From an uncultured Porphyromonadaceae bacterium (GTDB lineage Bacteria > Bacteroidota > Bacteroidia > Bacteroidales > UBA11471): a stretch of 64,000 nucleotides of DNA. Where the stretch lies: positions 6,258 to 70,257 of the forward strand of contig URHG01000010.1 of the NCBI GenBank assembly GCA_900547555.1. The letters run 5' to 3'. The number at the start of each line of letters is the position of its first letter. The first letter of the stretch is position 1. The position numbers and the translations under genes are program-made. A model generated the notes under the pieces. The model was not told the DNA's origin. It did no database searches and saw only the letters and a program-made list of their open reading frames with translations. Positions 1 through 9,352 of the stretch are shown here, in pieces.

Positions 1-1150
1 TATATTCCCGCCGGTCGAAATAAATTCCACCCAGTGTAAGCTGACTGATAGCCAACTCCACCCCACGACGCGTACTCTTTTCCGCTGCCGTTATATAGTT
101 CTCTACGGCTTTTGTCGTATCGCGACGAGACAGATAGAGATTTCCTAACGCATAGTAAATCTGGTCGAGATAATCTCTATTTTTATAATTACGCGCCAAG
201 CGACGCAATCGTTTTTCGATCTTCGACATATCGCTTCCCGTAAATACCTCGGTCTGGTTGATACGGGCATTCATTTCGGTGCGGAACGTCGGGTTCTTCT
301 TGATCACAGCCTGATAAGAACGATATGCCCCAGCTTTGTCGCCCGTCTTGGCCTGCAACTGCGCCAACAAAAACGTCATGCGAATTTCCTGAGAATGCCC
401 GTCGGCCATCTTCAATGCCTCTTTCAGATAGGGTATCGCCTCGGCATACTCCCCCGAACGTATCAAAAAATCGGCATAGACGGTCGCATACCATCTTTTT
501 TGTTTCGGCGAAAGGGTATATTCCTTAGAAACTTTAAGCAAAGCGTCTTCGGCCTCGTAAAGCCAACCCAATTCGAGATAACAACGGGCCGTCCATACCC
601 GGACATCGGCCATCAGAGCCGTATTCCACGGGAAATGACGGGTAATATATATGAAGGTTGCCAACGCTCCTAAAAAATCGCCCTGATAAAATTGAGACTC
701 ACCCATCAACACCCATGCGTTATGAATGAACGGATTGAATTCTCCGCGCTTGACATATTCCCGATATTTGGGATCGCTCATTTTTTTTCGATTGCGTTTA
801 GGCGGCTTTTGTATGGAATGTTGCCGTATCGCTTTCTGGCTTTTTTCCAAAGCCCGGGAAAAATCGCCTTTCGGTTGAGGATCGGACGGGACTCCGTAAG
901 CCGAGACCGGATGCATGTGCAACAGATGCGTAAAATTATCTTCATAGCCATCCTGCATCGCATCGAGTTGTTCCTCAAAACTCGTTATACCATTGAAATA
1001 GACATTATAACGAGTCGTAAAAGAATGGAAAAAGCGGGTCGCACGCGTATTCTTCTGCGTAGAACACGACGCCAGCAAAACCAACGAAAGGGAAAATATC
1101 CACAAACGTCCCTTCCGAAGCAACAGCTTACGAACAAAAGCGCTTTTCAT
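1..1150 (-). CDS. PorW/SprE-like TPR lipoprotein (partial)
   Basis: The frame is open from an ATG at 1150 to the left edge, so 383 N-terminal residues are seen and the C-terminus is missing. A basic start and hydrophobic stretch lead to a lipobox with Cys29. Residues 38-54 carry a block with the pattern TRFFHSFTTRYNVYFNG, which I associate with PorW/SprE, the outer-membrane-associated TPR lipoprotein of the type IX secretion system (T9SS). The rest looks like helical TPR repeats (for example around residues 180-330). It starts 28 bases after the metal permease gene and probably shares its transcript. Family recognition rests on remembered motif similarity; other Bacteroidota TPR lipoproteins remain possible. 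Confidence 0.75.
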   Translation of the reverse strand, partial: MKSAFVRKLLLRKGRLWIFSLSLVLLASCSTQKNTRATRFFHSFTTRYNVYFNGITSFEEQLDAMQDGYEDNFTHLLHMHPVSAYGVPSDPQPKGDFSRALEKSQKAIRQHSIQKPPKRNRKKMSDPKYREYVKRGEFNPFIHNAWVLMGESQFYQGDFLGALATFIYITRHFPWNTALMADVRVWTARCYLELGWLYEAEDALLKVSKEYTLSPKQKRWYATVYADFLIRSGEYAEAIPYLKEALKMADGHSQEIRMTFLLAQLQAKTGDKAGAYRSYQAVIKKNPTFRTEMNARINQTEVFTGSDMSKIEKRLRRLARNYKNRDYLDQIYYALGNLYLSRRDTTKAVENYITAAEKSTRRGVELAISQLTLGGIYFDRREY

Positions 1151-1178
1151 CTTTAATATAAACTGAAAATCCCGACGT

Positions 1179-2012
1179 TTATTGCCTTTGCGGATCCCTA
1201 ACCGCACAACGACGGTAAACCTTTAATACGCAACGTGCGACCGCATAAACGGAGATAAGCAAAAAAACGATACACGCACCGGAAGGTACATCGAGCAAAT
1301 AGGCCAGCCACAATCCCGACACACCTCCTGCAACGGTAAGAAGTCCCGAACCCCAAAGTATCGTCTTGTAACGTCGGGTAAAAAGTTCGACGGTCATTTG
1401 CGGAATCGTCAACATCGATAGAAGGAGCATTATACCAACCAGCCGTATCGTCAACACCACACACAACGACACCATTACAACCATCGTATAATCGATAAGC
1501 CGTACCGGCAACCGCCGGGTAAAAGCAAAATCACGATCGAACGCGACAGCAATAAGAGAACGGTAAAACAGTCCCGACAACAGAAGAAGCGAAGCCGTAT
1601 AAAGAGCAAACCAACCGAGATCGGCAGATGTTACAGTAAGTATATTCCCAAAAAGAAACTCATTCAACCCGGGTGCATATCCGGGCGTCTTGAAAATACA
1701 GATTATTCCCACCGCCATACCCAAAGCCCACAACGTGGCGATTGCAGAATCTTCTCTTACGGTTCCACGCCGGGAAAGCCACCCGACTCCCAATGCCGAA
1801 CCTACGGCAAAAAGCAATGCTCCCAATGTGGGACTGATACCGAGATACAGCCCGATACCCAATCCGCCGAAAGAGGCGTGCGTAATTCCTCCGGTAATGA
1901 AAACCATGCGCCGGGTAACGATATAAGTACCGATGATACCGCCGGCAATCCCGATAAGCAACACCGCCCAAAGTGCATTCTGAAAAAAAGTATATTGTAA
2001 AATATCGAACAT
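1179..2012 (-). CDS. ABC-3 family metal ABC transporter permease (ZnuB/MntB-like)
   Basis: This 277-residue, very hydrophobic protein has about eight membrane segments. It carries ABC-3 family features such as the RRMVFITGGITHASFGGLG block near residues 35-52, the region where these permeases contact their ATPase. The family imports Zn, Mn or Fe across the inner membrane together with a binding protein and an ATPase. Neither partner is encoded next to it: upstream is a small membrane protein and aroA, downstream a TPR lipoprotein. The metal cannot be told from the sequence. The ATG at 2012 fits the family's usual N-terminus. Confidence 0.9.
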   Translation of the reverse strand: MFDILQYTFFQNALWAVLLIGIAGGIIGTYIVTRRMVFITGGITHASFGGLGIGLYLGISPTLGALLFAVGSALGVGWLSRRGTVREDSAIATLWALGMAVGIICIFKTPGYAPGLNEFLFGNILTVTSADLGWFALYTASLLLLSGLFYRSLIAVAFDRDFAFTRRLPVRLIDYTMVVMVSLCVVLTIRLVGIMLLLSMLTIPQMTVELFTRRYKTILWGSGLLTVAGGVSGLWLAYLLDVPSGACIVFLLISVYAVARCVLKVYRRCAVRDPQRQ

Positions 2013-2067
2013 ATTGTTATATTCCCCTATCGCCGGACTTTCACCGGACGGTTTCCATAAAGTTCTG

Positions 2068-2487
2068 TTAATTTAGGGCTGATTGTCCGCGCCGTTCTTC
2101 TATGACCAACACAATCTCGGCCTTCAAAGCATCGGGCAAAGAAATGTCTCTCAACTGCAAACTCCGTACCCAACCGGCGACTTCACCGGGAGCAAGCGTA
2201 TAAAATACATCTTCGAATTCCCCGATTTCATCGGCTGCATAGCCATCCGAAGGCCGTCCGACATAACGGTCGAGTTCCTCGTCATCGTAATAGACGATTT
2301 CCCGGCTTGCCCCTGCGAGCAAACTTTCTTTCTCGCAAATCAAGTGTTGCCCGCAACATTCGGTTTCGATCCTCTCCGGCTCCGAATTCTCCACAGGACG
2401 TTTGTTTTTCCGTCGCTTGTAATCGTAAAAATAACAGGCGACACCCAATAAAACAATCGCCCCGATTATGTAGACAAGCCCCATCAT
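2068..2487 (-). CDS. small Cys-rich single-pass membrane protein, unknown function
   Basis: This 139-residue protein has one N-terminal membrane helix (about residues 3-22), a short basic stretch and then a soluble acidic domain. A CCGxHxxCEK motif follows near residues 44-53, which could bind a metal. The rest is rich in Asp, Glu and Tyr. Its ATG overlaps the aroA stop by 4 bases (ATGA), so it is probably translated by coupling, and the metal permease follows 55 bases later. I recognise it only as a Bacteroidales conserved type, without a known function. Confidence 0.75.
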   Translation of the reverse strand: MMGLVYIIGAIVLLGVACYFYDYKRRKNKRPVENSEPERIETECCGQHLICEKESLLAGASREIVYYDDEELDRYVGRPSDGYAADEIGEFEDVFYTLAPGEVAGWVRSLQLRDISLPDALKAEIVLVIEERRGQSALN

Positions 2488-3713
2488 ACGCGAGATATTT
2501 CAAAACCGGCTTGTCGCAAATGTTCCCAAAATGCAGGATATGATTTACTCACGACCTCGGGACAGCGAATCTCCAAACCGGGATAAAAAATACATGCCGG
2601 AGCAAAAGCCATCGCCATACGATGGTCGTCATAGGTATCGATGGCAGGCGAATGTTCCGCTTCGGTCTGTTCTCCGGTCCATTCGAGAATAGAATCTTCA
2701 CGATCGGTAATACGATACCCCAATTTCGCCAGCTCGCACTTCAATGCGGCAATACGGTCGGTCTCTTTTATTTTAAGAGACTGCAAGCCGGTAAAACAAA
2801 ACGGCCTATGCAATAACACGCAGGTAACGACCAATGTTTGAGCCAAATCGGGCTGATCGGTCAAATCGATCGACAAACAAGAGCTATCACTCATTCCCAC
2901 ATGGCGCAAACGCACGCCATCTTGCAAGAAATCGGTTTCCACCCCCAAATGGGCAAAATACTCGGAAACCCGGGAATCTCCCTGCACGCTTACATCATGC
3001 AGGCCCGACAGCTCCACGACTGCGCCGGGTATCAAAGCGACTATTTCATACCAATAAGACGCAGCCGACCAGTCCGACTCCACCGAGAAGCGCACCGGTT
3101 TATAATGCCCGGGCAATACACGTATCTCATTCCCATTCCATTCACTGCCCACGCCCCACTGTCTCATCATGCTGAGCGTCATCATTATATAAGGTTTCGA
3201 GATCAACTCTCCGACAAGAGACAATACAAGACCTTCCCGCATATAAGGGGCGACCATAAGCAAGGCCGATATATATTGCGAACTGACTCCCGCACTCAGC
3301 ATTAACCGTCCCCCCTCCAACGTCTTTCCATAAATCCGCAGCGGAGGGAAACCTTCTTCTCCTATATAATCGATACGAGCCCCCAACGAACGAAGCGCAT
3401 CTACCAATAAACGGATAGGGCGATGACGCATACGTTCCGACCCGGTAATCGTCCACAATCCTTCACTCTGGGCCAAATAGGCCGTCAGAAAACGCATGGC
3501 AGTTCCGGCAGCCATAATATCGAAATCGGACCCACCTTCCTTAAAAGCTCGTACCATAACCCGGGTATCATCACAATCGGAAAGATTCCCGATAGGCCAT
3601 TCGCTACCCGACAAAGCATTCAGAATCAACGCCCGATTGCAAATACTCTTAGACGAGGGCAACTGTATGCGGGCATCTACCCGTTCAGGGGCAAAAAGAT
3701 GTATGCTGCTCAT
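2484..3713 (-). CDS. aroA: 3-phosphoshikimate 1-carboxyvinyltransferase (EPSP synthase)
   Basis: AroA joins shikimate-3-phosphate and phosphoenolpyruvate in the sixth step of the shikimate pathway, in the cytoplasm. The 409-residue protein shows the family blocks: LPSSKSICNRALIL near residues 17-30 (phosphate and PEP contacts), AAGTAMRFLTAYLA near 68-81, and KIKETDRIAAL followed by DTYDDHRMAMAFA in the C-terminal half. An in-frame extension to 3884 exists but is unlikely: a TAnnTTTG promoter (3742-3749, minus) lies inside it, and the ATG at 3713 gives the usual family start and length. It heads a compact minus-strand run with the next three genes. Confidence 0.95.
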   Translation of the reverse strand: MSSIHLFAPERVDARIQLPSSKSICNRALILNALSGSEWPIGNLSDCDDTRVMVRAFKEGGSDFDIMAAGTAMRFLTAYLAQSEGLWTITGSERMRHRPIRLLVDALRSLGARIDYIGEEGFPPLRIYGKTLEGGRLMLSAGVSSQYISALLMVAPYMREGLVLSLVGELISKPYIMMTLSMMRQWGVGSEWNGNEIRVLPGHYKPVRFSVESDWSAASYWYEIVALIPGAVVELSGLHDVSVQGDSRVSEYFAHLGVETDFLQDGVRLRHVGMSDSSCLSIDLTDQPDLAQTLVVTCVLLHRPFCFTGLQSLKIKETDRIAALKCELAKLGYRITDREDSILEWTGEQTEAEHSPAIDTYDDHRMAMAFAPACIFYPGLEIRCPEVVSKSYPAFWEHLRQAGFEISRV

Positions 3714-3741
3714 TATTGCAGAGAATATATTTCGTAAGATG

Positions 3742-3749
3742 CAAAAGTA
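3742..3749 (-). promoter_or_regulatory. -7 element of the aroA promoter
   Basis: On the minus strand this reads TACTTTTG, matching the Bacteroidales TAnnTTTG element, 29 bases upstream of the aroA ATG at 3713. No clear -33 TTTG was found at the usual distance. Confidence 0.6.
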
Positions 3750-3969
3750 ATGAATTTTCGGGAAAGCAGTCATTTCATCTACTGTTTTATATATAACGTA
3801 AACCATATCATGAAAAGAATGAGTTCTTAGAGGCAGATAAGAGTAATCTCCGAATTCTGCGCCAAAGGAGAGTAAACATATCAAAATTCAAAATAAAAGC
3901 ATAAAAACGCATCTTTTTGCAATAAAAATATTTTTTTTATCGTCATTTGTCCATTTTTCTTGCAAAATA

Positions 3970-4002
3970 TTTGATTTTATCCATTTCTTTGTATTATCTT
4001 TG
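3970..4002 (+). promoter_or_regulatory. gdhA promoter (-33 and -7)
   Basis: TTTG at 3970-3973 and TATCTTTG at 3995-4002 are separated by 21 bases, as in the Bacteroidales primary sigma promoter. The predicted leader to the gdhA ATG at 4088 is about 75 bases and very AT-rich. The whole gap 3714-4087 holds only this promoter and the divergent aroA promoter; I see no gene in it. Confidence 0.75.
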
Positions 4003-4087
4003 CAGCGAAGAAACAAAAACAAATAAAAAAATTATCTCATATTATTCGATACTGCAATTTATTTTTCACTTTTAATTATAAAATACA

Positions 4088-5422
4088 ATGAATGCTCAAA
4101 AAGTATTAAGTGATTTAAAAAGACGATTCCCCAACGAGCCCGAATATCATCAGGCCGTTGCCGAAGTGTTAGGAACTATTGAGGAGGCTTACAACGAGCA
4201 CCCCGAGTTCGACCGATACAACCTGATCGAGAGACTTTGCATTCCTGATCGTATTTTCTCATTCCGAGTAACCTGGGTCGATGACAAGGGACAAGTACAG
4301 ACCAACATGGGTTACCGCATACAACATAACAACGCTATCGGCCCGTACAAAGGCGGTATCCGTTTTCACTCTTCGGTAAACCTTTCGATTCTGAAATTCC
4401 TCGCTTTCGAGCAAACATTCAAAAACTCATTGACCACTCTCCCCATGGGTGGCGGTAAAGGAGGTTCGGATTTCAGCCCGCGCGGTAAATCCGACGGCGA
4501 AATCATGCGCTTCTGTCAGGCTTTCGTAACCGAATTGTGGAGACACATCGGTCCTCAGACCGACGTTCCTGCCGGTGATATAGGTGTCGGCGGCCGCGAA
4601 GTAGGTTACATGTACGGCATGTACAAAAAACTGGCTCGTGAAAATACCGGAACGTTCACCGGAAAAGGTCTCGAATTCGGAGGTTCACTCATTCGTCCCG
4701 AAGCAACCGGTTACGGAAACGTATATTTCCTGCTCGAAATGCTGAAAACCCGCAACATCGACATCAAAGACAAAGTAGTCGCTGTTTCCGGTTCGGGTAA
4801 CGTTGCACAATACACGGTAGAGAAACTGATCAGTCTCGGTGCGAAAGTCATCACTATGTCCGATAGCAACGGCTACATCTACGATCCCGACGGTATCGAC
4901 GCCGAAAAATTGGCTTATATCTTCGAACTGAAAAACATCTACCGCGGACGTATCCGCGAATACGCCGAAAAATACGGCTGCAAATATGTCGAAGGAGCCC
5001 GTCCCTGGAACGAGAAATGCGATATTGCCATGCCCTCGGCCACCCAAAATGAAATCGACGGCGACGATGCCCGTGCTCTTCTTGCCAATGGCTGTTTCGC
5101 CGTATCGGAAGGCGCTAACATGCCCTCCACTCCCGAAGCTATCGAAGAGTTCCTCAAAGCCAAAATCCTTTACGCTCCGGGTAAGGCAGCCAATGCCGGC
5201 GGTGTTTCGGTAAGCGGACTGGAAATGACCCAGAACTCGATAAAACTGAGCTGGACCAAAGAAGAAGTCGATGCCCGTCTGAAACAAATCATGTTCGATA
5301 TTCACACTCAATGCGTGAAATACGGAAAACAAGCCGACGGTTATGTCAACTATGTAAAAGGTGCCAACGTTGCCGGATTTATGAAAGTAGCCAAAGCCAT
5401 GATGGCTCAGGGCATTCTCTAA
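4088..5422 (+). CDS. gdhA: NADP-type glutamate dehydrogenase
   Basis: GdhA interconverts 2-oxoglutarate plus ammonia and glutamate, the main route of ammonia assimilation in many gut Bacteroidales. The 444-residue length is that of the hexameric bacterial enzymes. The dimerisation domain carries the PMGGGKGGSDF block near residues 120-130 with the catalytic lysine, followed by the PAGDIGVGGREVGY stretch. The Rossmann domain has a VSGSGNVAQY glycine loop near 236-245. It is monocistronic, with its own promoter and a hairpin terminator at 5447-5488. The NADP preference is inferred from family length and type rather than from a decisive residue. Confidence 0.95.
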   Translation: MNAQKVLSDLKRRFPNEPEYHQAVAEVLGTIEEAYNEHPEFDRYNLIERLCIPDRIFSFRVTWVDDKGQVQTNMGYRIQHNNAIGPYKGGIRFHSSVNLSILKFLAFEQTFKNSLTTLPMGGGKGGSDFSPRGKSDGEIMRFCQAFVTELWRHIGPQTDVPAGDIGVGGREVGYMYGMYKKLARENTGTFTGKGLEFGGSLIRPEATGYGNVYFLLEMLKTRNIDIKDKVVAVSGSGNVAQYTVEKLISLGAKVITMSDSNGYIYDPDGIDAEKLAYIFELKNIYRGRIREYAEKYGCKYVEGARPWNEKCDIAMPSATQNEIDGDDARALLANGCFAVSEGANMPSTPEAIEEFLKAKILYAPGKAANAGGVSVSGLEMTQNSIKLSWTKEEVDARLKQIMFDIHTQCVKYGKQADGYVNYVKGANVAGFMKVAKAMMAQGIL

Positions 5423-5446
5423 GAATCGGTACCCCCCCATAATCAC

Positions 5447-5488
5447 ACAAAAGCTGCAAACGATGTTTGCGGCTTTTGTATTTTTTCC
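5447..5488 (+). terminator. gdhA rho-independent terminator
   Basis: Arms at 5447-5460 and 5466-5479 form a 14-bp stem with one G-T wobble and a 5-base loop, followed by a T-rich run. It begins 25 bases after the gdhA stop. Confidence 0.8.
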
Positions 5489-5536
5489 TCTTTCCTCGGA
5501 CACCCCCGATTTTCTCTATATTTTATCAAGAAAGAA

Positions 5537-6988
5537 TCAAAGGCTATCACTCCGGGAGGCATCGATACACAACAGGGTAAACAATAAAATGGTAAATCCC
5601 CACAGCGAAGAACCGCCGTAACTAAAAAAGGGCAACGGTATACCGATGACCGGCAGAACGCCGATGACCATTCCTATATTGACTGCCAAATGGAAAAAGA
5701 TGATTGCTGCAACACAATAGCCGTAAACACGACCGAAAACCGAGCGTTGGCGTTCGGCAAGCTGTATGATGCGCACCAACAACAGTCCGAAAAGGAGCAG
5801 AATACCTACTGTTCCCACAAAGCCCTGTTCCTCCCCGATCGTACAGAAAATAAAATCGGTATCTTGCTCGGGTACATAACGAAGTTTGGTCTGCGTCCCA
5901 TTAAGAAAACCTTTCCCGACAAACCCGCCCGAACCGATCGCTATTTTCGACTGGTTGACATTATAACCCACCCCCATAGGATCTTCGGTGATTCCCAAAG
6001 CCACCTCGATACGGGTACGCTGGTGCGGTTCAAGCACACGGGTAAAAGCATAATCGACCGATTCCAAGAAAAAGCAAGACAACAAGGCGAATACAACAGC
6101 TATCCACAACCTACGTTCGAGAGTCTTGAAGTAGAGCCCTGCCGTTGCCAAAACAGCCATGATAAGCAACGGCCACGCGATATAAAGCAAATTGAATTCA
6201 TAAAAATAATACGAGACAATCAGCCCGACACCTTCGAGAAGCAAAGTCGAAAACAAAGAGATGTAGAAAAAACGGGAGTTACGCAAATAGGCCGACACCA
6301 TATAAGCCAGCACCCACAGAATAAGCGTAAGAACCAACCACTCACCCACCGGCGTGGCAAGCCACTCGACCGAAGCGAACTTTACCGCCAACACAAAATA
6401 AACAATCGCGCACAAAGCGGCAAAAAGGAAAAGACTGCTCATTCCCTCCCGGTAAAGAATGCAGATAAGTGCCAAATAAACCAGCGCCGAACCGGTCTCT
6501 TGCTGCATGAGTATAAAAACAACCGGCAACAAAATAAGCGCGCAAGCCTTGAAAAAACAATTCGGCTTTTTCAAATCGAAATCATAATTATCGAGCATTT
6601 TGGCCAAAGCCAACGCCGTGCCGTACTTGGCAAATTCGGCCGGTTGCAAATGTACGGGCCCCAATACGATCCAAGAATGGGAACCTTTTATATCGGGAGC
6701 GACGAATATCGTAATGATCAACAGGACGATAAAAACGATATACAACGGATAAGATAACGAAACGAATGTCCTCGGCTCGGTCATCAATATAAAGAAACCG
6801 ATAACCAATGACAACAATATCCATAACAGCTGCTTGCCCGAGCGCGTATCGAAACTGAATATCGTCGATGCCGCATCGAAATCGAAACTCGCCGCATAGA
6901 TGCTTATCCAGCCGCAAAAGACAAGTACAAGGTAAAGTGCCACCGTGTACCAATCGAGCGAATACCATATATTATTCCTTCGCGACAT
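5537..6988 (-). CDS. rodA: rod-shape SEDS glycosyltransferase RodA
   Basis: RodA polymerises lipid II into glycan strands during side-wall growth, paired with PBP2 in the inner membrane. The 483-residue protein is polytopic and carries the SEDS hallmark near residues 365-400 (GSGGFVGKG, then PEQDTDFIF and GEEQGFVG) and a C-terminal LPFFSYGGSS block. It is about 100 residues longer than E. coli RodA because of extra membrane segments in the middle, which is common in Bacteroidota. Its start overlaps the end of mrdA by 17 bases, so it closes the purH-mreBCD-mrdA-rodA run. Confidence 0.93.
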   Translation of the reverse strand: MSRRNNIWYSLDWYTVALYLVLVFCGWISIYAASFDFDAASTIFSFDTRSGKQLLWILLSLVIGFFILMTEPRTFVSLSYPLYIVFIVLLIITIFVAPDIKGSHSWIVLGPVHLQPAEFAKYGTALALAKMLDNYDFDLKKPNCFFKACALILLPVVFILMQQETGSALVYLALICILYREGMSSLFLFAALCAIVYFVLAVKFASVEWLATPVGEWLVLTLILWVLAYMVSAYLRNSRFFYISLFSTLLLEGVGLIVSYYFYEFNLLYIAWPLLIMAVLATAGLYFKTLERRLWIAVVFALLSCFFLESVDYAFTRVLEPHQRTRIEVALGITEDPMGVGYNVNQSKIAIGSGGFVGKGFLNGTQTKLRYVPEQDTDFIFCTIGEEQGFVGTVGILLLFGLLLVRIIQLAERQRSVFGRVYGYCVAAIIFFHLAVNIGMVIGVLPVIGIPLPFFSYGGSSLWGFTILLFTLLCIDASRSDSL

Positions 6989-8846
6989 CGCCTTCCTCCT
7001 CTTCTTGTATCATCGTATTGGCATTGAGCATACGCTCTTCGAGCCATTTGCGCGAAGGAGCTATCTCTCCGGTCAAATACTTCTCCATCATCAGGCTGCC
7101 GATAGGGACTCCGTAAGCCGCACCCCAGCCGGCATTTTCGACATACACGGCAATGGCGATCCGGGGATTTTCCCGGGGGGCGAATCCCATAAAAGCCGAA
7201 TGGTCTTTTCCATGCGGATTCTGCGCCGTACCCGTTTTTCCACAAGCCTCTATCCCGGGAATTTCTCCGATGCGACAAGTACCTTGAATCATCGACATAC
7301 GCATACCCGCCACCATCAATTCGTAATACGACGGGTCTACTCCCGTGTAATGCGGACGAGAAAAATCATCTCCCAAATACGTATTCTCGACCGACCTGAC
7401 GACATGCGGCGTGAAGTAATACCCCCGGTTGGCGATCGTCGCCGCCAAATTGGCAATCTGCAACGGTGTCGCCAAGACTTCCCCCTGACCGATAGAGACC
7501 GATATTACGGTTATTCCTTTCCAGCCGTTGGCCCCGTATATTTTAGAGTAAAAATCGCTGTTCGGGATAAATCCCCTGCTCTCTCCGGGCAAATCGACAC
7601 CCAACCGATACCCGTAACCCATATCGACGATATACTTTTTCCAAGCTTCAAAGGCAGCTCCCGTAGTACCATACTTATCGAGATTATCGATCATCGCCCT
7701 GAATGCATAACAGAAATAGGCATTGCAGGAAGTAGATATAGCCGGTACAAGCGATATGGGTGAAACATGGTCATGACACGCGACCTTGACACCCGACGAA
7801 TAAAAACCATGATGACAGGGATAAGTCGTATAAGGGGTAACAGCCTTCTCCTGCAAAAATATCAATCCCTGCGTGGGTTTGAACGTAGAACCGGGCGGAT
7901 AAGCCGCCATAATAGCCCGGTCATAAAGCGGCTTATAGGGATTCTCGAAAAGCTGCGCGTAATTAGAGCCACGCTCCCGGCCAGTCAGTAAAGAGGGTTT
8001 ATAAGTAGGACTCGAAACCAAAGCGAGTATCTCTCCCGTCGACGGCTCAATCGCCACGATAGCCCCGACTTTATTCTGCATCAGTTGTTCGCCATACTGT
8101 TGCAACTCCATATCGATAGCCAACGTAAGATTTTTTCCGGGAACGGCTTCGCGGTCGAACGCACCGTTTTCATAACGCCCCTTGATACGACCATAGGCAT
8201 TCCGCAAAAATACCTCCTGCCCTTTCTCCCCACGCAAATATGCCTCATACGATTTCTCCACACCGAGGTCTCCGGTATAATCGCCCTGCATATAATAGCT
8301 GTCGTTTTTCAGTTCTTGCGTAGATACCTCGCGTATATTTCCCAGCACATTGGCTCCCGCGTCGTAGGTATAACGACGAATCGACTGGTTCTGAATAAAA
8401 AAACCGGGATAGCGATACAGTTTTTCCTGCAACAAACCGTATTCCTCGACCGAAAGACGAGAAATGAAACGTTGCGGAGAATAAGAGGAATAGCCGGGAT
8501 TGAGGCGGCGGTTGGACATATTGCGCCATCGTTCCTTATACTGGTCATAGGTAATACCCAACGTACGGCAAAGATCGAGCGTATCGAACGGCTGTACTTC
8601 GCGGGGTATCACCATAAGGTCGTACGTTGGTTGGTTATCGACAACCAAACGCCCCTCCCGGTCATAAATAAGCCCACGGGAAGGATATTGTATTTTGGTA
8701 AGAATGGCATTGTTATCGGCCAACTGATTGTACTCGTTGTCGAGAACTTGCAAGGCAAACAATTTTCCGATATAAAAGAGAATTATCAGAAGCATAAATC
8801 CTCCGATAATATATTTCCGCCGTTCGTAATTATAATTCTTTCTCAC
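6972..8846 (-). CDS. mrdA: penicillin-binding protein 2, elongation transpeptidase
   Basis: PBP2 crosslinks new peptidoglycan made by RodA. The 624-residue protein has one N-terminal membrane anchor (about 11-33), a pedestal or dimerisation domain with the SRGLIYDREGRLV block near 56-68, and a transpeptidase domain with all three active-site motifs: STFK at 320-323 (nucleophile Ser320), SCN at 373-375 and KTG at 537-539. It overlaps mreD by 4 bases and rodA by 17, which suggests coupled translation. It would be periplasmic apart from the anchor. Confidence 0.95.
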   Translation of the reverse strand: MRKNYNYERRKYIIGGFMLLIILFYIGKLFALQVLDNEYNQLADNNAILTKIQYPSRGLIYDREGRLVVDNQPTYDLMVIPREVQPFDTLDLCRTLGITYDQYKERWRNMSNRRLNPGYSSYSPQRFISRLSVEEYGLLQEKLYRYPGFFIQNQSIRRYTYDAGANVLGNIREVSTQELKNDSYYMQGDYTGDLGVEKSYEAYLRGEKGQEVFLRNAYGRIKGRYENGAFDREAVPGKNLTLAIDMELQQYGEQLMQNKVGAIVAIEPSTGEILALVSSPTYKPSLLTGRERGSNYAQLFENPYKPLYDRAIMAAYPPGSTFKPTQGLIFLQEKAVTPYTTYPCHHGFYSSGVKVACHDHVSPISLVPAISTSCNAYFCYAFRAMIDNLDKYGTTGAAFEAWKKYIVDMGYGYRLGVDLPGESRGFIPNSDFYSKIYGANGWKGITVISVSIGQGEVLATPLQIANLAATIANRGYYFTPHVVRSVENTYLGDDFSRPHYTGVDPSYYELMVAGMRMSMIQGTCRIGEIPGIEACGKTGTAQNPHGKDHSAFMGFAPRENPRIAIAVYVENAGWGAAYGVPIGSLMMEKYLTGEIAPSRKWLEERMLNANTMIQEEEEGDVAKE

Positions 8847-9352
8847 CGTTTCTTCTCTATCAGCAAATCGACAACCAACAAGACAAACACGGTAAGCAAT
8901 GTACTACCCGCAATGCGACCCGTCAACAATAACGGGGAAAAGAACGAGAACGACTCGGCGCAAAACGACACCGCACAAAAGACAAAAGTAAGAACAAACG
9001 TGTAAAGCACATATCCCCACAGTCCCAAAGAATCGAACGAAGGGACAAACGACTCCTCCCCTCTGTCCCTATATTGTATCCGAGACAACAACGGATTGTG
9101 CAAAAATGCGACGGTAACCGACGCCAAAGCATAGACACCCAACGTGTTGGTAAACACATCAATGAGAAGCCCGACGAAAAAAGAAACCGTCATCAAAAAA
9201 TGAGGTTTGAGCCCCGAAGGTATCTTCAAAAACAGATATACGACGACAAAAGGTGTAGCGATACCCCAAAGAGCGATACGGTTGCACATAAGTATCTGCA
9301 ACAAGATGACAAACGCCGCACCGATGATACGCCATAACCGGTATTTACTCAT
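8843..9352 (-). CDS. mreD: rod shape-determining protein MreD
   Basis: This 169-residue membrane protein with about five helices is poorly conserved in sequence, so the call rests on size, hydropathy and position between mreC and mrdA. MreD is an integral part of the elongasome that links MreC and the peptidoglycan synthases. Its ends overlap both neighbours (8 bases with mreC, 4 with mrdA), as is usual in this operon. Confidence 0.88.
   Translation of the reverse strand: MSKYRLWRIIGAAFVILLQILMCNRIALWGIATPFVVVYLFLKIPSGLKPHFLMTVSFFVGLLIDVFTNTLGVYALASVTVAFLHNPLLSRIQYRDRGEESFVPSFDSLGLWGYVLYTFVLTFVFCAVSFCAESFSFFSPLLLTGRIAGSTLLTVFVLLVVDLLIEKKR

Noticed and set aside
3714..3884. N-terminal extension of AroA
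   Set aside because: The extension does not fit the family and a TAnnTTTG element at 3742-3749 lies within it.
4685..5503. Open frame of 272 codons on the minus strand opposite gdhA
   Set aside because: It mirrors gdhA codon structure, has no recognisable domain and no promoter, and gdhA is certain.
5690..6757. Open frame of 355 codons on the plus strand opposite rodA
   Set aside because: Low-complexity, Gln/Lys/Arg-rich translation typical of an antisense shadow; rodA is well supported.
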